A DNA stretch of 32,497 nt. It comes from Oscillibacter sp. (GTDB lineage: Bacteria; Bacillota; Clostridia; Oscillospirales; Oscillospiraceae). The notes beneath the pieces were generated by a model that was not told the origin of the DNA, did not search any database, and was given only the letters and a program-made list of their open reading frames with translations. The stretch covers positions 1 through 32,497 of the forward strand of contig JAFSRH010000025.1 of the NCBI GenBank assembly GCA_017446225.1, in the 5' to 3' direction. Position 1 is the stretch's first letter; each line of letters opens with the position of its first letter. Made by a program: the position numbers and the translations under genes. Positions 24,686-31,638 of the stretch are shown in pieces.

Positions 24686-25015
24686 ATGGCCACAAAAAAA
24701 CCGCGCGTACCGGTCACCATGGAGCCGGAACTTTTCGAGCAGGTCGCGGCGTATCAGGATCAATACGGGATCACGTCTCTGAGCAAGGCCATCCGGCAAC
24801 TGGTGCGTCTGGGGATTGAAAGTCTGGAAAGCGGAAAAAAAACCGTCCGTTTCAGGGAAGACGGGTATCCGGCGCGGCCCCCCCGGGAGCCGGAACTTCC
24901 CGAACAGGAGCGGGAACTTCTGGAAGCTGTCCGGGGCCTTGTGCCGGCGCAGAAGGCGGCGCTTCTTCACATTCTGGAACTGGCCGGCAAGAACGCAGAA
25001 ACAGAGCGAAGCTGA
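24686..25015 (+). CDS. Ribbon-helix-helix-type regulator with C-terminal helical extension
   Basis: 109 residues. RVPVTMEPELFEQVAAYQDQYGITSLSKAIRQLVRLGIESL (about 7-47) has the RHH pattern of strand, helix, turn with S-SKAIR, helix. A charged, Pro-rich linker (52-73) and a helical C-terminus (ELLEAVRGLVPAQKAALLHILELAG) follow. The ATG at 24686 has GGAGGTGA five bases upstream; the TTG at 24671 is in frame but overlaps that site. Its promoter carries the same operator copies as the divergent 55-residue RHH gene, suggesting cross- or auto-regulation. No partner gene lies directly downstream on this strand. Confidence 0.8.
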   Translation: MATKKPRVPVTMEPELFEQVAAYQDQYGITSLSKAIRQLVRLGIESLESGKKTVRFREDGYPARPPREPELPEQERELLEAVRGLVPAQKAALLHILELAGKNAETERS

Positions 25016-25082
25016 GAACCGACCGCCGTTCTTCCGCATTCAGCCGCCGAAACAGCTTCAGCACACGGGTATTGTAATTCAT
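24852..25082 (-). CDS. Possible small gene antisense to the end of the RHH gene
   Basis: A 76-residue frame beginning MNYNTRVLKLFRRLNAEERRSVLSFALFLRS. AAAGGAA lies 8 bases upstream and an extended -10 TGCTATAAT at 25143-25135 precedes it. The first about 30 residues look like a natural amphipathic helical start. The Pro-rich remainder (from about residue 34) is antisense to the RHH gene and looks unnatural. It may be a real short gene, a remnant, or chance. Confidence is low. Confidence 0.35.
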   Translation of the reverse strand: MNYNTRVLKLFRRLNAEERRSVLSFALFLRSCRPVPECEEAPPSAPAQGPGQLPEVPAPVREVPAPGGAAPDTRLP

Positions 25083-25134
25083 AGTGTCCGTTCCTTTGTG
25101 CCTCGGTACCATGGCTTGATTTGCGCGCACAGAG

Positions 25135-25143
25135 ATTATAGCA
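25135..25143 (-). promoter_or_regulatory. Extended -10 element reading leftward
   Basis: Minus strand TGCTATAAT, perfect -10 with upstream TG, about 45 bases before the ATG of the possible 76-residue gene. No clear -35. Confidence 0.4.
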
Positions 25144-25210
25144 CATAGAAAACAGCCGCGCGCCGTTTGCGCGAAAAAGAACCGCGGATTTCATACGGAA
25201 GGAGCCTCTC

Positions 25211-25969
25211 ATGAGACTGATTTCATGGAATGTCAACGGCTTGCGGGCCTGTCTGAAAAAGGGCTTTCTGGACGTCTGCGACATGGCCAACGCCGACATG
25301 ATCTGTCTGCAAGAAACGAAAATGCGCCCGGAACAGGCGGAATTTGACCTGCCCGGGTACGCGCGCTACTGGAACAGCGCGGACAAGGCCGGGTATTCCG
25401 GAACCGCCCTCTTTACCCGTTCCGCGCCGCTGAGCGTGGCCCGTGATTTCGGGGACGATGTCCACCGCCACGAGGGACGCGTCATCACGGCGGAATATCC
25501 CGGCTTTTATCTGGTCTGTTGCTACACCCCGAATTCCAAACGGGATTTGAGCCGGATTCCCTACCGCATGACGTGGGAAAACGATATCCGCGACTACCTC
25601 ATGGAACTGGACCGTACAAAACCCGTGGTCTACTGCGGGGACCTGAACGTAGCCCATCAGGATATCGACTTGAAATACCCGTCCGCGAACCGTCAGAGCG
25701 CCGGGTTCACGGACGAGGAACGCGAAAAAATGACGGCCTTGCTCGCAAGCGGCTTTACGGACACGTTCCGGGCCTGTCACCCGGACCTGACGGGCGCGTA
25801 CACGTGGTGGAGTTATCAGCATAACGCCCGTAACCGTAACATTGGCTGGCGGATTGATTACTTCCTTGTGTCCGACCGCTTGCGGCCCCGTATCCGGGCG
25901 GCGGATATCTGGAGCGAAATTCCGGGGAGCGACCATTGTCCCGTCATGTTGGAACTGGAGGATGTTTAA
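25211..25969 (+). CDS. xthA: Exodeoxyribonuclease III (AP endonuclease)
   Basis: 252 residues, normal for the ExoIII/ExoA group. It cuts DNA at abasic sites and removes 3' blocks in base-excision repair. Motifs: MRLISWNVNGLRA (metal-binding Asn), E35 in CLQETK, GDLNVAHQDIDL, the C-terminal YTWWSYQHNARNRNIGWRIDYFLVS and the catalytic GSDHCPV. AAGGAG precedes the ATG. The next gene starts two bases after its stop, so repair and thioesterase genes share a transcript. Confidence 0.97.
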   Translation: MRLISWNVNGLRACLKKGFLDVCDMANADMICLQETKMRPEQAEFDLPGYARYWNSADKAGYSGTALFTRSAPLSVARDFGDDVHRHEGRVITAEYPGFYLVCCYTPNSKRDLSRIPYRMTWENDIRDYLMELDRTKPVVYCGDLNVAHQDIDLKYPSANRQSAGFTDEEREKMTALLASGFTDTFRACHPDLTGAYTWWSYQHNARNRNIGWRIDYFLVSDRLRPRIRAADIWSEIPGSDHCPVMLELEDV

Positions 25970-25971
25970 AT

Positions 25972-26724
25972 ATGCGGCAGTTTGAAGAACACTTGTACGA
26001 AGTCGGCTACTCCCGGCAAAGGGAGCTGAACTTTCTGGACTGTGACCGGAACAAACAGGTCCGTATCGGGGCGCTGTTGAGTATTCTTTCGATTTGGGGC
26101 GGGTACGATTACGATGCCCGCGGCCTGACGCACGAGAAATTAACGGAATTGCGGCAGGTGTTTCTACTTTCCCGCGCCGTCATCAAACTTCACCGCCGCC
26201 CGGTCAACGGGGAAGTTCTGCGCGTGGACACGTGGGAGGACGGATTCCGGGGACCGCATTTCCGGCGCGTTTACGAGATGTACGACCGGAACGGGACACT
26301 GTGCGTCAGCGCGAAAAGTGACTGGCTGCTGGTAGACCCCGTACTCCGGAAAATCGCGCGTCCGTCCTCGTTCACGGCGCGCACGGTCCCGGCCTCATGC
26401 GGGCGGGAGATTGACTGCCCGGAACCCAAAAAAATTCGTCCGCCGTCCGCCGCGCCGGAAGAACTCGGAAGCAGGCCGGTGTACTGGTCCGACTTGGACG
26501 GCAACGGACATCTTTTCAGCGGCAACTATGGGGATATCGTCTGGGACTTTCTCCCCGCGGACTTGCAGGCGCGTCCCGTGGAGATGTTCGCCATCAACTA
26601 CAGCCGGGAAGTAACGCTCGGCGAACGCGTACGGCTTACGGGGCGGCGTACGGACAACCTCTATTTTATGGAAGGCCACGGTCCGGCGGAACTCTGTTTC
26701 ACGGCGGAATGCGTGTTTTCCTGA
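25972..26724 (+). CDS. Acyl-ACP thioesterase
   Basis: 250 residues, the length of bacterial acyl-ACP thioesterases (PF01643), with two hot-dog folds. The first half carries the substrate domain (LSILSIWGGYDYDARGL...VFLLSRAVIKLHRRPVNGEVLRVDTWEDGFRGPHFRRVYEM). The second carries WSDLDGNGHLFSGNYGDIVWD with the Asp, Asn and His of the active site. It releases free fatty acids from acyl carrier protein. The ATG at 25972 has GGAGG upstream, inside the exonuclease gene; the earlier frame start at 25936 overlaps that gene and is rejected. Confidence 0.92.
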   Translation: MRQFEEHLYEVGYSRQRELNFLDCDRNKQVRIGALLSILSIWGGYDYDARGLTHEKLTELRQVFLLSRAVIKLHRRPVNGEVLRVDTWEDGFRGPHFRRVYEMYDRNGTLCVSAKSDWLLVDPVLRKIARPSSFTARTVPASCGREIDCPEPKKIRPPSAAPEELGSRPVYWSDLDGNGHLFSGNYGDIVWDFLPADLQARPVEMFAINYSREVTLGERVRLTGRRTDNLYFMEGHGPAELCFTAECVFS

Positions 26725-26742
26725 CCCGGCCCATAGAACATA

Positions 26743-26777
26743 AAACCGCCTTTCCCGTTTTCGGGAAAGGGCGGTTT
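26743..26777. terminator. Bidirectional intrinsic terminator
   Basis: AAACCGCC-TTTCCCG pairs with CGGGAAA-G-GGCGGTTT (one bulged G) around TTT. It serves the thioesterase gene rightward (TTTCTTCT) and the lipase-like gene leftward, whose TAG ends at 26781 and which gains TTTTA after the hairpin. Confidence 0.85.
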
Positions 26778-26780
26778 CTT

Positions 26781-27722
26781 CTAAACGGCCTGACGGCCCA
26801 TCCGGGATTCCATCCAGTGGAGGATATCCGCGTAAACGGCGCGGCGTTCGCGCTCATTGAGAATTTCGTGGCGCAGTCCGGGATAGAGCGCCATACTGAC
26901 ATCCCGCATACCCGCGCGGCAAAACGCGCGTTTCACCCGTTCCACGCCCTTTCCCATGTCTCCGACCGGATCGGCGTCCCCGGAGAGGAGGAGTACCGGC
27001 GTATTCCGGTTCATTTTCCGCAGGTTCGCCGGATCGCCGATTTCCCGCAGTCCGGCGAGCATTTCGCGTAACAGGCCGATGGTCGGGGTACCGCCGCAGA
27101 GCGGGGAGACCAGAAACGTGTCAATGTTTTCCTCACTGGCCGACATCCAGTCGTACGCCGTCCGGTTAGGCGCGAACGGGCGGTTATAGGACCCGAAGGC
27201 CAGCGCGGTCGCCAGCGGACTGACGGAACGTTCCCCTAAACGCGCGCCCTCTTCCGCAAGCAGGGCCTGTCCGAGCCGGAGCAGGGCGGCGGACGGCTGT
27301 CCGGTCCCGGTGAGAATGGTTCCGTTCACGGTACCCGGATAGCGAATCAGAAAGGAGCGCGCCAGAAAGGACCCCATAGAATGCCCCAGCAGGAAACAGG
27401 GCGTCCCGGCCGAGAGCGTTTCCGCCGCGCGGCGGAGCGTGTACAAATCTTGCGACAGCCATGACCAGCTTCCTTTCGGGCCGAACCAGAGGCGCGCGCC
27501 GTCCGGAGAAATAGACGTCCCGTGCCCGAGGTGGTCGTGCCCGATGACGGCGAAGCCGTGCGCCGTGAGGTACTCCGCGAAGGCGTCATAGCGTAAAATA
27601 TGCTCTCCCAGCCCGTGGGAAATCTGTAGCACGGCCCGGACCGGCCCTTCCGGACGCCATGACACGGCGTGGAGTTCTGTCCGCCCGTCCGCCGAGGGAA
27701 GGCCAAATTCGTTTCGCACCAT
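26781..27722 (-). CDS. Alpha/beta hydrolase, monoacylglycerol-lipase/lysophospholipase type
   Basis: 313 residues of the Hydrolase_4 group. Visible: oxyanion-hole HGLGEH at 36-41, GHDHLGHGTS at 61-70, nucleophile S115 in GHSMGS, D251 in SGDADPVGDMGKGV and H285 in PGLRHEILNE. These give a complete triad in monoacylglycerol-lipase order. No signal peptide, so it acts in the cytoplasm, probably on acylglycerols or lysophospholipids (substrate inferred). GAAAGGAGG precedes the ATG. It is divergent from the zinc-ribbon gene; its own promoter is not clear. Confidence 0.93.
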   Translation of the reverse strand: MVRNEFGLPSADGRTELHAVSWRPEGPVRAVLQISHGLGEHILRYDAFAEYLTAHGFAVIGHDHLGHGTSISPDGARLWFGPKGSWSWLSQDLYTLRRAAETLSAGTPCFLLGHSMGSFLARSFLIRYPGTVNGTILTGTGQPSAALLRLGQALLAEEGARLGERSVSPLATALAFGSYNRPFAPNRTAYDWMSASEENIDTFLVSPLCGGTPTIGLLREMLAGLREIGDPANLRKMNRNTPVLLLSGDADPVGDMGKGVERVKRAFCRAGMRDVSMALYPGLRHEILNERERRAVYADILHWMESRMGRQAV

Positions 27723-27795
27723 GCGCGGAACCCTCCTTTCGGATTACGCCGCCCCGGATAGTAAAAAAGTTGAGGCCTTTTTCCGGAAAAGTCTG

Positions 27796-27824
27796 TTGCT
27801 TTTTCCATAAAAGTAAGGTATACT
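27796..27824 (+). promoter_or_regulatory. Promoter of the zinc-ribbon gene
   Basis: TTGCTT at 27796-27801, 17-base spacer, TATACT at 27819-27824. Confidence 0.7.
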
Positions 27825-27879
27825 AAAAACGTGCAAAGTCGGCGCGTGCGCCGCAATTCAGAAAGGAGACTGAGCAAAC

Positions 27880-28254
27880 ATGGGTGTACTGAACGATTTC
27901 ACGGAAAAGGCCAAGGGCGTTTTCGCGACCGCTACGGACAAGGCCAAAGACGTGGCCAGCGTGACTAAAATCAACGTGGCCATTGCCGGTGAGCAGAAGG
28001 AAATCGACAAGAACTGCCTTGCCATTGGCCAGTGGTTCGTCAGCGACTATGACGGCGAAATTCCGGACGGCGTCAAGGATCTGGTGGACGCGGTGAACGC
28101 GAGCAAAGCGAAAATCGCCGAACTGGAAGCCAGCAAACCCGTCAAGGCCGAGGAACCCGCCGCCGAAGAAAGCGCCGGAAAGCCCTGTCCCATCTGCGGA
28201 GAGGTTTCCGACAGCAAATTCTGCCCCCACTGCGGCGCGCCCATGGGTGACTGA
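27880..28254 (+). CDS. Small zinc-ribbon protein
   Basis: 124 residues. The N-terminal two thirds is helical (VLNDFTEKAKGVFATATDKAKDVASVTKI..., then an Ala/Lys/Glu-rich stretch). The C-terminus is a two-pair zinc ribbon, CPICG and CPHCG. No membrane segment. Proteins with this plan (helix plus terminal zinc ribbon) are common and uncharacterised in Clostridia. Shine-Dalgarno GAAAGGAGA. Strong promoter and monocistronic, so probably well expressed. Function unknown. Confidence 0.88.
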   Translation: MGVLNDFTEKAKGVFATATDKAKDVASVTKINVAIAGEQKEIDKNCLAIGQWFVSDYDGEIPDGVKDLVDAVNASKAKIAELEASKPVKAEEPAAEESAGKPCPICGEVSDSKFCPHCGAPMGD

Positions 28255-28283
28255 TTCTCCCTGAACCGAACCCCGTGTTTTGA

Positions 28284-28312
28284 AAACAGGCAGCCTGAAC
28301 CGCTGCCTGTTT
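28284..28312. terminator. Terminator, probably bidirectional
   Basis: AAACAGGCAGC pairs with GCTGCCTGTTT around a 7-base loop. Only three T follow rightward; leftward the hairpin is followed by TTTTCAAAA, so it also fits the end of the IMP cyclohydrolase gene. Confidence 0.65.
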
Positions 28313-28322
28313 CCGTATGCGC

Positions 28323-29030
28323 TCAGCGGTTCTTGTTGATGACCGCGTCCTGATAGTTCCCGTCCGACAGGTTCGTGTAGCGCACGAACAGGGACACCCG
28401 GTTGTCGGGATTGAGGGCGTCCCAGATTCCGGCGGCGAGGGTCTGGGCGTCCGGGGCCTCCAGTTTTACGCGGACCGGCTCGCCCTCAAAGGACGGCAAC
28501 GGGTCCCCGTCCCCGGCGTACGTGTGCAGGAAGCGCCCTTCCCCGGCCGGGGGCGTCTGGTACGCGTAGAAGTAGCGGCAGCAGCAATCCGGACGCCCGT
28601 CCGCGCTCTTGAGAATGGAGAGCTGAAATCTGCCGTCTTTGGAGAGCAGTCCGGAGATACGGGGCGTGTAATGGGGCGGGTCCTGTTCAAAGGAACGCTC
28701 CGCGAGGGCGGACTGGAAGGACTTCCCCTGTTTCAAGGCCTCCCAGATGGTGTCCGTCTGGTCGCCGTTGGTCACGATGAGGTTTCCGTCCAGCAGGCGC
28801 ACCGGGTGATAGATAATCAGGCTGGGGTCCTTCATTTTGGAGGCGTCAAAGGCTTTGGTACGAATGCCATCGTTTGTCGCGGAAAACACGCGGTTGCGTG
28901 AGTTTTCACTGCGCCCCATAATGAAATAGGCGGCGATGGAAGCGGCGTTGTCGGCGCTCCGTCCGAGGACGATTCCCCGGCCGGGATAGGGGTTGCCGCC
29001 CAGCAGGGCGGGCAGAGATTGCAGTTTCAA
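28323..29030 (-). CDS. purO: IMP cyclohydrolase, PurO type
   Basis: 235 residues of the archaeal-type IMP cyclohydrolase family (PF07826), the last ring-closing step of purine synthesis (FAICAR to IMP). It opens GGNPYPGRGIVLG and has FIMGRSENSRNRVF, DPSLIIYHPVR, NGDQTDTI and C-terminal RVSLFVRYTNL. The start is TTG at 29030, overlapping the TGA of the upstream metallopeptidase gene (TTGA), with AAGGAGAGG upstream, so translation is coupled. A run of three cysteines (DCCCRYFY) is unusual. Whether it works in purine synthesis or as a side paralogue beside a PurH elsewhere cannot be told here. Confidence 0.87.
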   Translation of the reverse strand: MKLQSLPALLGGNPYPGRGIVLGRSADNAASIAAYFIMGRSENSRNRVFSATNDGIRTKAFDASKMKDPSLIIYHPVRLLDGNLIVTNGDQTDTIWEALKQGKSFQSALAERSFEQDPPHYTPRISGLLSKDGRFQLSILKSADGRPDCCCRYFYAYQTPPAGEGRFLHTYAGDGDPLPSFEGEPVRVKLEAPDAQTLAAGIWDALNPDNRVSLFVRYTNLSDGNYQDAVINKNR

Positions 29031-29584
29031 AACGGTTCCTCTCCTTCATCTTTGGTGTCTGACGTGTTTTGGGCGGGCGGAAGTTTGAGCAGTCGTTTCC
29101 GTTCCCTGTGGTCGGGCAGGTAGCGCGAGAGAAGCGCGTAGAAGCCCGGCCCGTGGTTCTTTTCCCGAATGTGGCACAGTTCGTGGACAACCACCAAGTC
29201 AATCGCGGCGTCCGGGTAGTTCGCCAGAAAGCACGAAAACGACAGCCGGTTTTTCCCGCTACAGCTCCCGTAACGCGTACGGGCGGCGGTGATGGTGATT
29301 CCGGCGGGGACCAGTCCCGTAATACGGCTCCAGTAGTCCACTTTCGGGAGAATGCGTTCTTTTGCTCTCTCCGCCATGGCCCGCAGTTCTTCCGCGGACG
29401 GCTCCGGCGGCTTCCAACGCTGTTCGGCGAGGTGTTTCGCAATCCAAGCCCCGTGCGCGGAGACAAACGCGTCAATCTCGCGCCGCGGGGCGCGCATGGG
29501 CGCGCGGACCAGCACCCGGCCGTCCCGCGTAATTTCCAGCGCCAATGTTTTCCGGCGGGAACGGATCAGTTCGTAATGTTCCAT
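29027..29584 (-). CDS. YgjP/SprT-like zinc metallopeptidase (DUF45)
   Basis: 185 residues from the ATG at 29584. The N-terminal RRKTLALEITRDGRVLVRAP and the zinc site HELCHIREKNHGPGF (H134, E135, H138, H144) identify the YgjP/WLM-like M48-related family. Metal and catalytic residues are intact, but the cellular substrate is unknown. An in-frame GTG lies at 29590. There is no Shine-Dalgarno; a consensus -10 ends six bases upstream of the ATG, so the mRNA is predicted to begin at or very near the ATG. Its stop overlaps the TTG start of the cyclohydrolase gene. Confidence 0.9.
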   Translation of the reverse strand: MEHYELIRSRRKTLALEITRDGRVLVRAPMRAPRREIDAFVSAHGAWIAKHLAEQRWKPPEPSAEELRAMAERAKERILPKVDYWSRITGLVPAGITITAARTRYGSCSGKNRLSFSCFLANYPDAAIDLVVVHELCHIREKNHGPGFYALLSRYLPDHRERKRLLKLPPAQNTSDTKDEGEEPF

Positions 29585-29590
29585 GGGCAC

Positions 29591-29619
29591 ATTATAGCGC
29601 GGTCGGCGGGAAATTGCAA
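29591..29619 (-). promoter_or_regulatory. Promoter of the ygjP-like/purO operon, predicted leaderless
   Basis: On the minus strand: TTGCAA (29619-29614), 17-base spacer, perfect TATAAT (29596-29591). The expected start lies at about 29584-29585, on the ATG itself. Confidence 0.75.
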
Positions 29620-29630
29620 GGCTTCCGGGG

Positions 29631-30752
29631 TTACGATTTTGCCGCCACGAGTTTGCGCTTCCGGAAGAGCCGTAAGGACACGTGCACGGCGTAAATGTAA
29701 GCCACGGATATGGCGAAACTCATCACGGGGTACCGGCGGGTCATGATCAGGAAAAAGACGAAGGCGCCGCTGATTTGAATCAGGCGCAGGTAATAGTTAC
29801 GGCAGGCGCGTTCTTTCGCGTAGCGTTCCAGCAGGGAGAGGAACAGAAGATAGGCAATCAGCCAGAGCGACAGGGAGAAAATTTTGAAGTCGTCCGGCAC
29901 GCCGGAATTCCGGAACATTTCAAGCACTTGCGTAAGGTAGCTCAACGAGATAATCAGGAACAGATGGAGGAACAAATAGCCGTCCCCGCTGGTCTGTTTG
30001 TTGCGGTCGATGATGTGGTCGTAGACGTAGCCGTAGTTGAGGAACAGTCCGGACGCGAACGCGAAGGCCAGTACGGAATGGCAGATTCCGAGCGGGCGAA
30101 TGCCGTCATTGAAGAATCCGGACAGCTCCACAATCATTTCCCCGAACGAGAACACGACATATAACATAATCCGTTCCGTGAGATGGGGGAAATCCACGTG
30201 ACGCGCGCTGATTTTCTGTCCGGTGATTCCGGACGCCACGCCGACCAGCAGGGCCAGCGGAGACAGGGCAAGTCCGGTCCGGGCGAAAACGGGCATAGAC
30301 AGCAGGATAATTCCGGCTTCTAACAGGAGCATATGGAAGTCCCGGCGCAAATACTCTTCCCGGTGTTCCTCTTTCCGCAGGGCCAGCCAGTATTGCGCGG
30401 CCAGATGTAAGAGAATCAGTGCCCACGCGACATGAATCTGATAATAGTAATTCCGCCAATCATCCCCGATACCCCCCGCGAGGTAGTAAAGCAGGTACAT
30501 ATTGACGAAAATGCAGATGTTCCGCTGTATGGGGAACTGCGGGAAACGGTTGATAAAGAGCGTGGAAAAGTACCAGATTTCGAGAACCGCCATGGAAAAA
30601 AGCAGAAACGTCAGGTATCCGTACAGGCCCGGGGAGCCTTCTTCCAAGTTCAGCATGGACCCGCAGCGGCTGATGGTGTGGACAAAAATCAGGTCGTAAA
30701 TGAGTTCGATGTACTCTACTTTTCGTTCCTCTTCTTCCAAGAAATCAATCAT
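29631..30752 (-). CDS. Low-temperature-requirement A (LtrA)-family membrane protein
   Basis: 373 residues with about ten hydrophobic helices. The N-terminal EEEERKVEYIELIYDLIFVHTISR is the LtrA-family signature (a VE--ELFYDL-FV-A-type motif), followed by repeated Tyr/Phe-rich helices and HVDFPHLTERIMLYVVFSFGEMIVEL. The family (PF06772) was named for growth of Listeria at low temperature; its activity is not known. The ATG at 30752 follows GAGGGAGGA. The frame stays open to 31070 across the inverted-repeat element, but that extension has no ribosome site and is rejected. Confidence 0.87.
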   Translation of the reverse strand: MIDFLEEEERKVEYIELIYDLIFVHTISRCGSMLNLEEGSPGLYGYLTFLLFSMAVLEIWYFSTLFINRFPQFPIQRNICIFVNMYLLYYLAGGIGDDWRNYYYQIHVAWALILLHLAAQYWLALRKEEHREEYLRRDFHMLLLEAGIILLSMPVFARTGLALSPLALLVGVASGITGQKISARHVDFPHLTERIMLYVVFSFGEMIVELSGFFNDGIRPLGICHSVLAFAFASGLFLNYGYVYDHIIDRNKQTSGDGYLFLHLFLIISLSYLTQVLEMFRNSGVPDDFKIFSLSLWLIAYLLFLSLLERYAKERACRNYYLRLIQISGAFVFFLIMTRRYPVMSFAISVAYIYAVHVSLRLFRKRKLVAAKS

Positions 30753-30788
30753 GGAGCGTTCCTCCCTCTCACCGTTTTTGTGTGACTT

Positions 30789-30938
30789 TACTATTATACT
30801 ATAAATGAGCAAATTTGAAAAGTTGCACAAACAGTTGGTCGAAAGTCCTTGTATGACGGATAATTTCAAGAGTTTTGTCCGCGTCAAGTGCATATTTTCG
30901 TCAAATTGCCGGATTTGCTCATTTATAGTATTATAGTA
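30789..30938. repeat. 150-bp element bounded by 26-bp inverted repeats (MITE or invertible segment)
   Basis: Arms at 30789-30814 and 30913-30938 are complementary over 26 bp with one mismatch, separated by 98 bp. Both ends are TA, which could be a target duplication around a 146-bp MITE with 24-bp ends. The element is much more AT-rich than its surroundings. The one mismatch falls in the -10-like box (TATAAT in the left arm read leftward, TATTAT in the right arm read rightward). Confidence 0.75.
30793..30821 (-). promoter_or_regulatory. Probable promoter of the LtrA-family gene
   Basis: On the minus strand: TTTTCA (30821-30816), 17-base spacer, perfect TATAAT (30798-30793), within the left arm of the inverted repeat. 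Leader about 34 bases. Confidence 0.55.
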
Positions 30939-31117
30939 CACGGCTTTTGTTAAGTCAAGATGTTTTGTCACGCGTGTATGCGTACACAGTTTCTTGGCAA
31001 AGCCCCCTTTCGGCACTACGCGCCACTTTCCCCCGTTCCGCGGGACAGCTTCGGAGAAGGAAAGAGACAAAAGCGCAAAAAATCCCCTATGTTTTAGAGG
31101 ACGTATTCACAGCAGGG

Positions 31118-31146
31118 TAGACATCTGGCATGGTAAGTGGTATACT
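31118..31146 (+). promoter_or_regulatory. Transposase promoter of the IS5 element
   Basis: TAGACA at 31118-31123, 17-base spacer, TATACT at 31141-31146, just inside the left end. Confidence 0.65.
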
Positions 31147-31179
31147 AAGGTAAAAAGCAAGTAAGGATGGGTAAGGACA

Positions 31180-31638
31180 ATGAATGAAGCGCAGGAACGG
31201 AAAGCATATCCCACGGATTTAACGGACAGTCAGTGGGCAGTCATAGAACCCTTATATAAGGGAATGCGAACGTATAAATGGAGCAAGCGGGAACTGACGA
31301 ACGCCGTTCTGTATTTGCTCGATTCCGGTTGCAAATGGCGGCAGTTGCCGCATGATTTCCCCCCTTATTCGACTGTCCACAGCTTTTACCGCCGCGCCCG
31401 CCTGAGCGGGCTGTGGGAGAAAATTCGCGGACATCTCGTTATCCTGACGCGAAAAAAAGCGGGGCGCGAGGAAACGCCAACTTACGGGCTTATCGACTCC
31501 CAGAGCGTCAAAACGCTCTATCCCAGCGAAGAGCGGGGGATTGAGGGGGGAAAAAACGAAAAGGCGCAAGAGACATATCGTAACGGATGTTATGGGAAAT
31601 ATCCTTACGGTTATTGTCCACGCGGCGAATATTCATGA
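31180..31638 (+). CDS. IS5-family transposase, first frame (N-terminal part)
   Basis: 152 residues. It opens YPTDLTDSQWAVIEPLY with SGCKWRQLPHDFPPYSTVHSFYRRARLSGLWEKI, the DUF4096-type N-terminal domain, and reaches the first catalytic aspartate in LIDSQSVKT. Shortly after, at a G6-A6 run (31544-31555), true homology continues in the +1 frame. From about residue 121 the protein of this frame is not transposase-like. AAGGA precedes the ATG. Confidence 0.85.
   Translation: MNEAQERKAYPTDLTDSQWAVIEPLYKGMRTYKWSKRELTNAVLYLLDSGCKWRQLPHDFPPYSTVHSFYRRARLSGLWEKIRGHLVILTRKKAGREETPTYGLIDSQSVKTLYPSEERGIEGGKNEKAQETYRNGCYGKYPYGYCPRGEYS

Larger units (their letters stand above)
30753..31096. other. Gene-free region upstream of the LtrA-family gene
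   Basis: 344 bp up to the IS5 boundary. It contains the LtrA promoter, the 150-bp inverted-repeat element at 30789-30938, a small dyad GTGTA-TGCG-TACAC at 30974-30987, and about 100 bp of otherwise unremarkable sequence. The far end was the landing site of the IS5 element. Confidence 0.6.

Noticed and set aside
30753-31070. N-terminal extension of the LtrA-family protein across the inverted-repeat element
   Set aside because: The extension has no ribosome site, crosses the promoter and mobile-like repeat, and the family signature begins just after the ATG at 30752.
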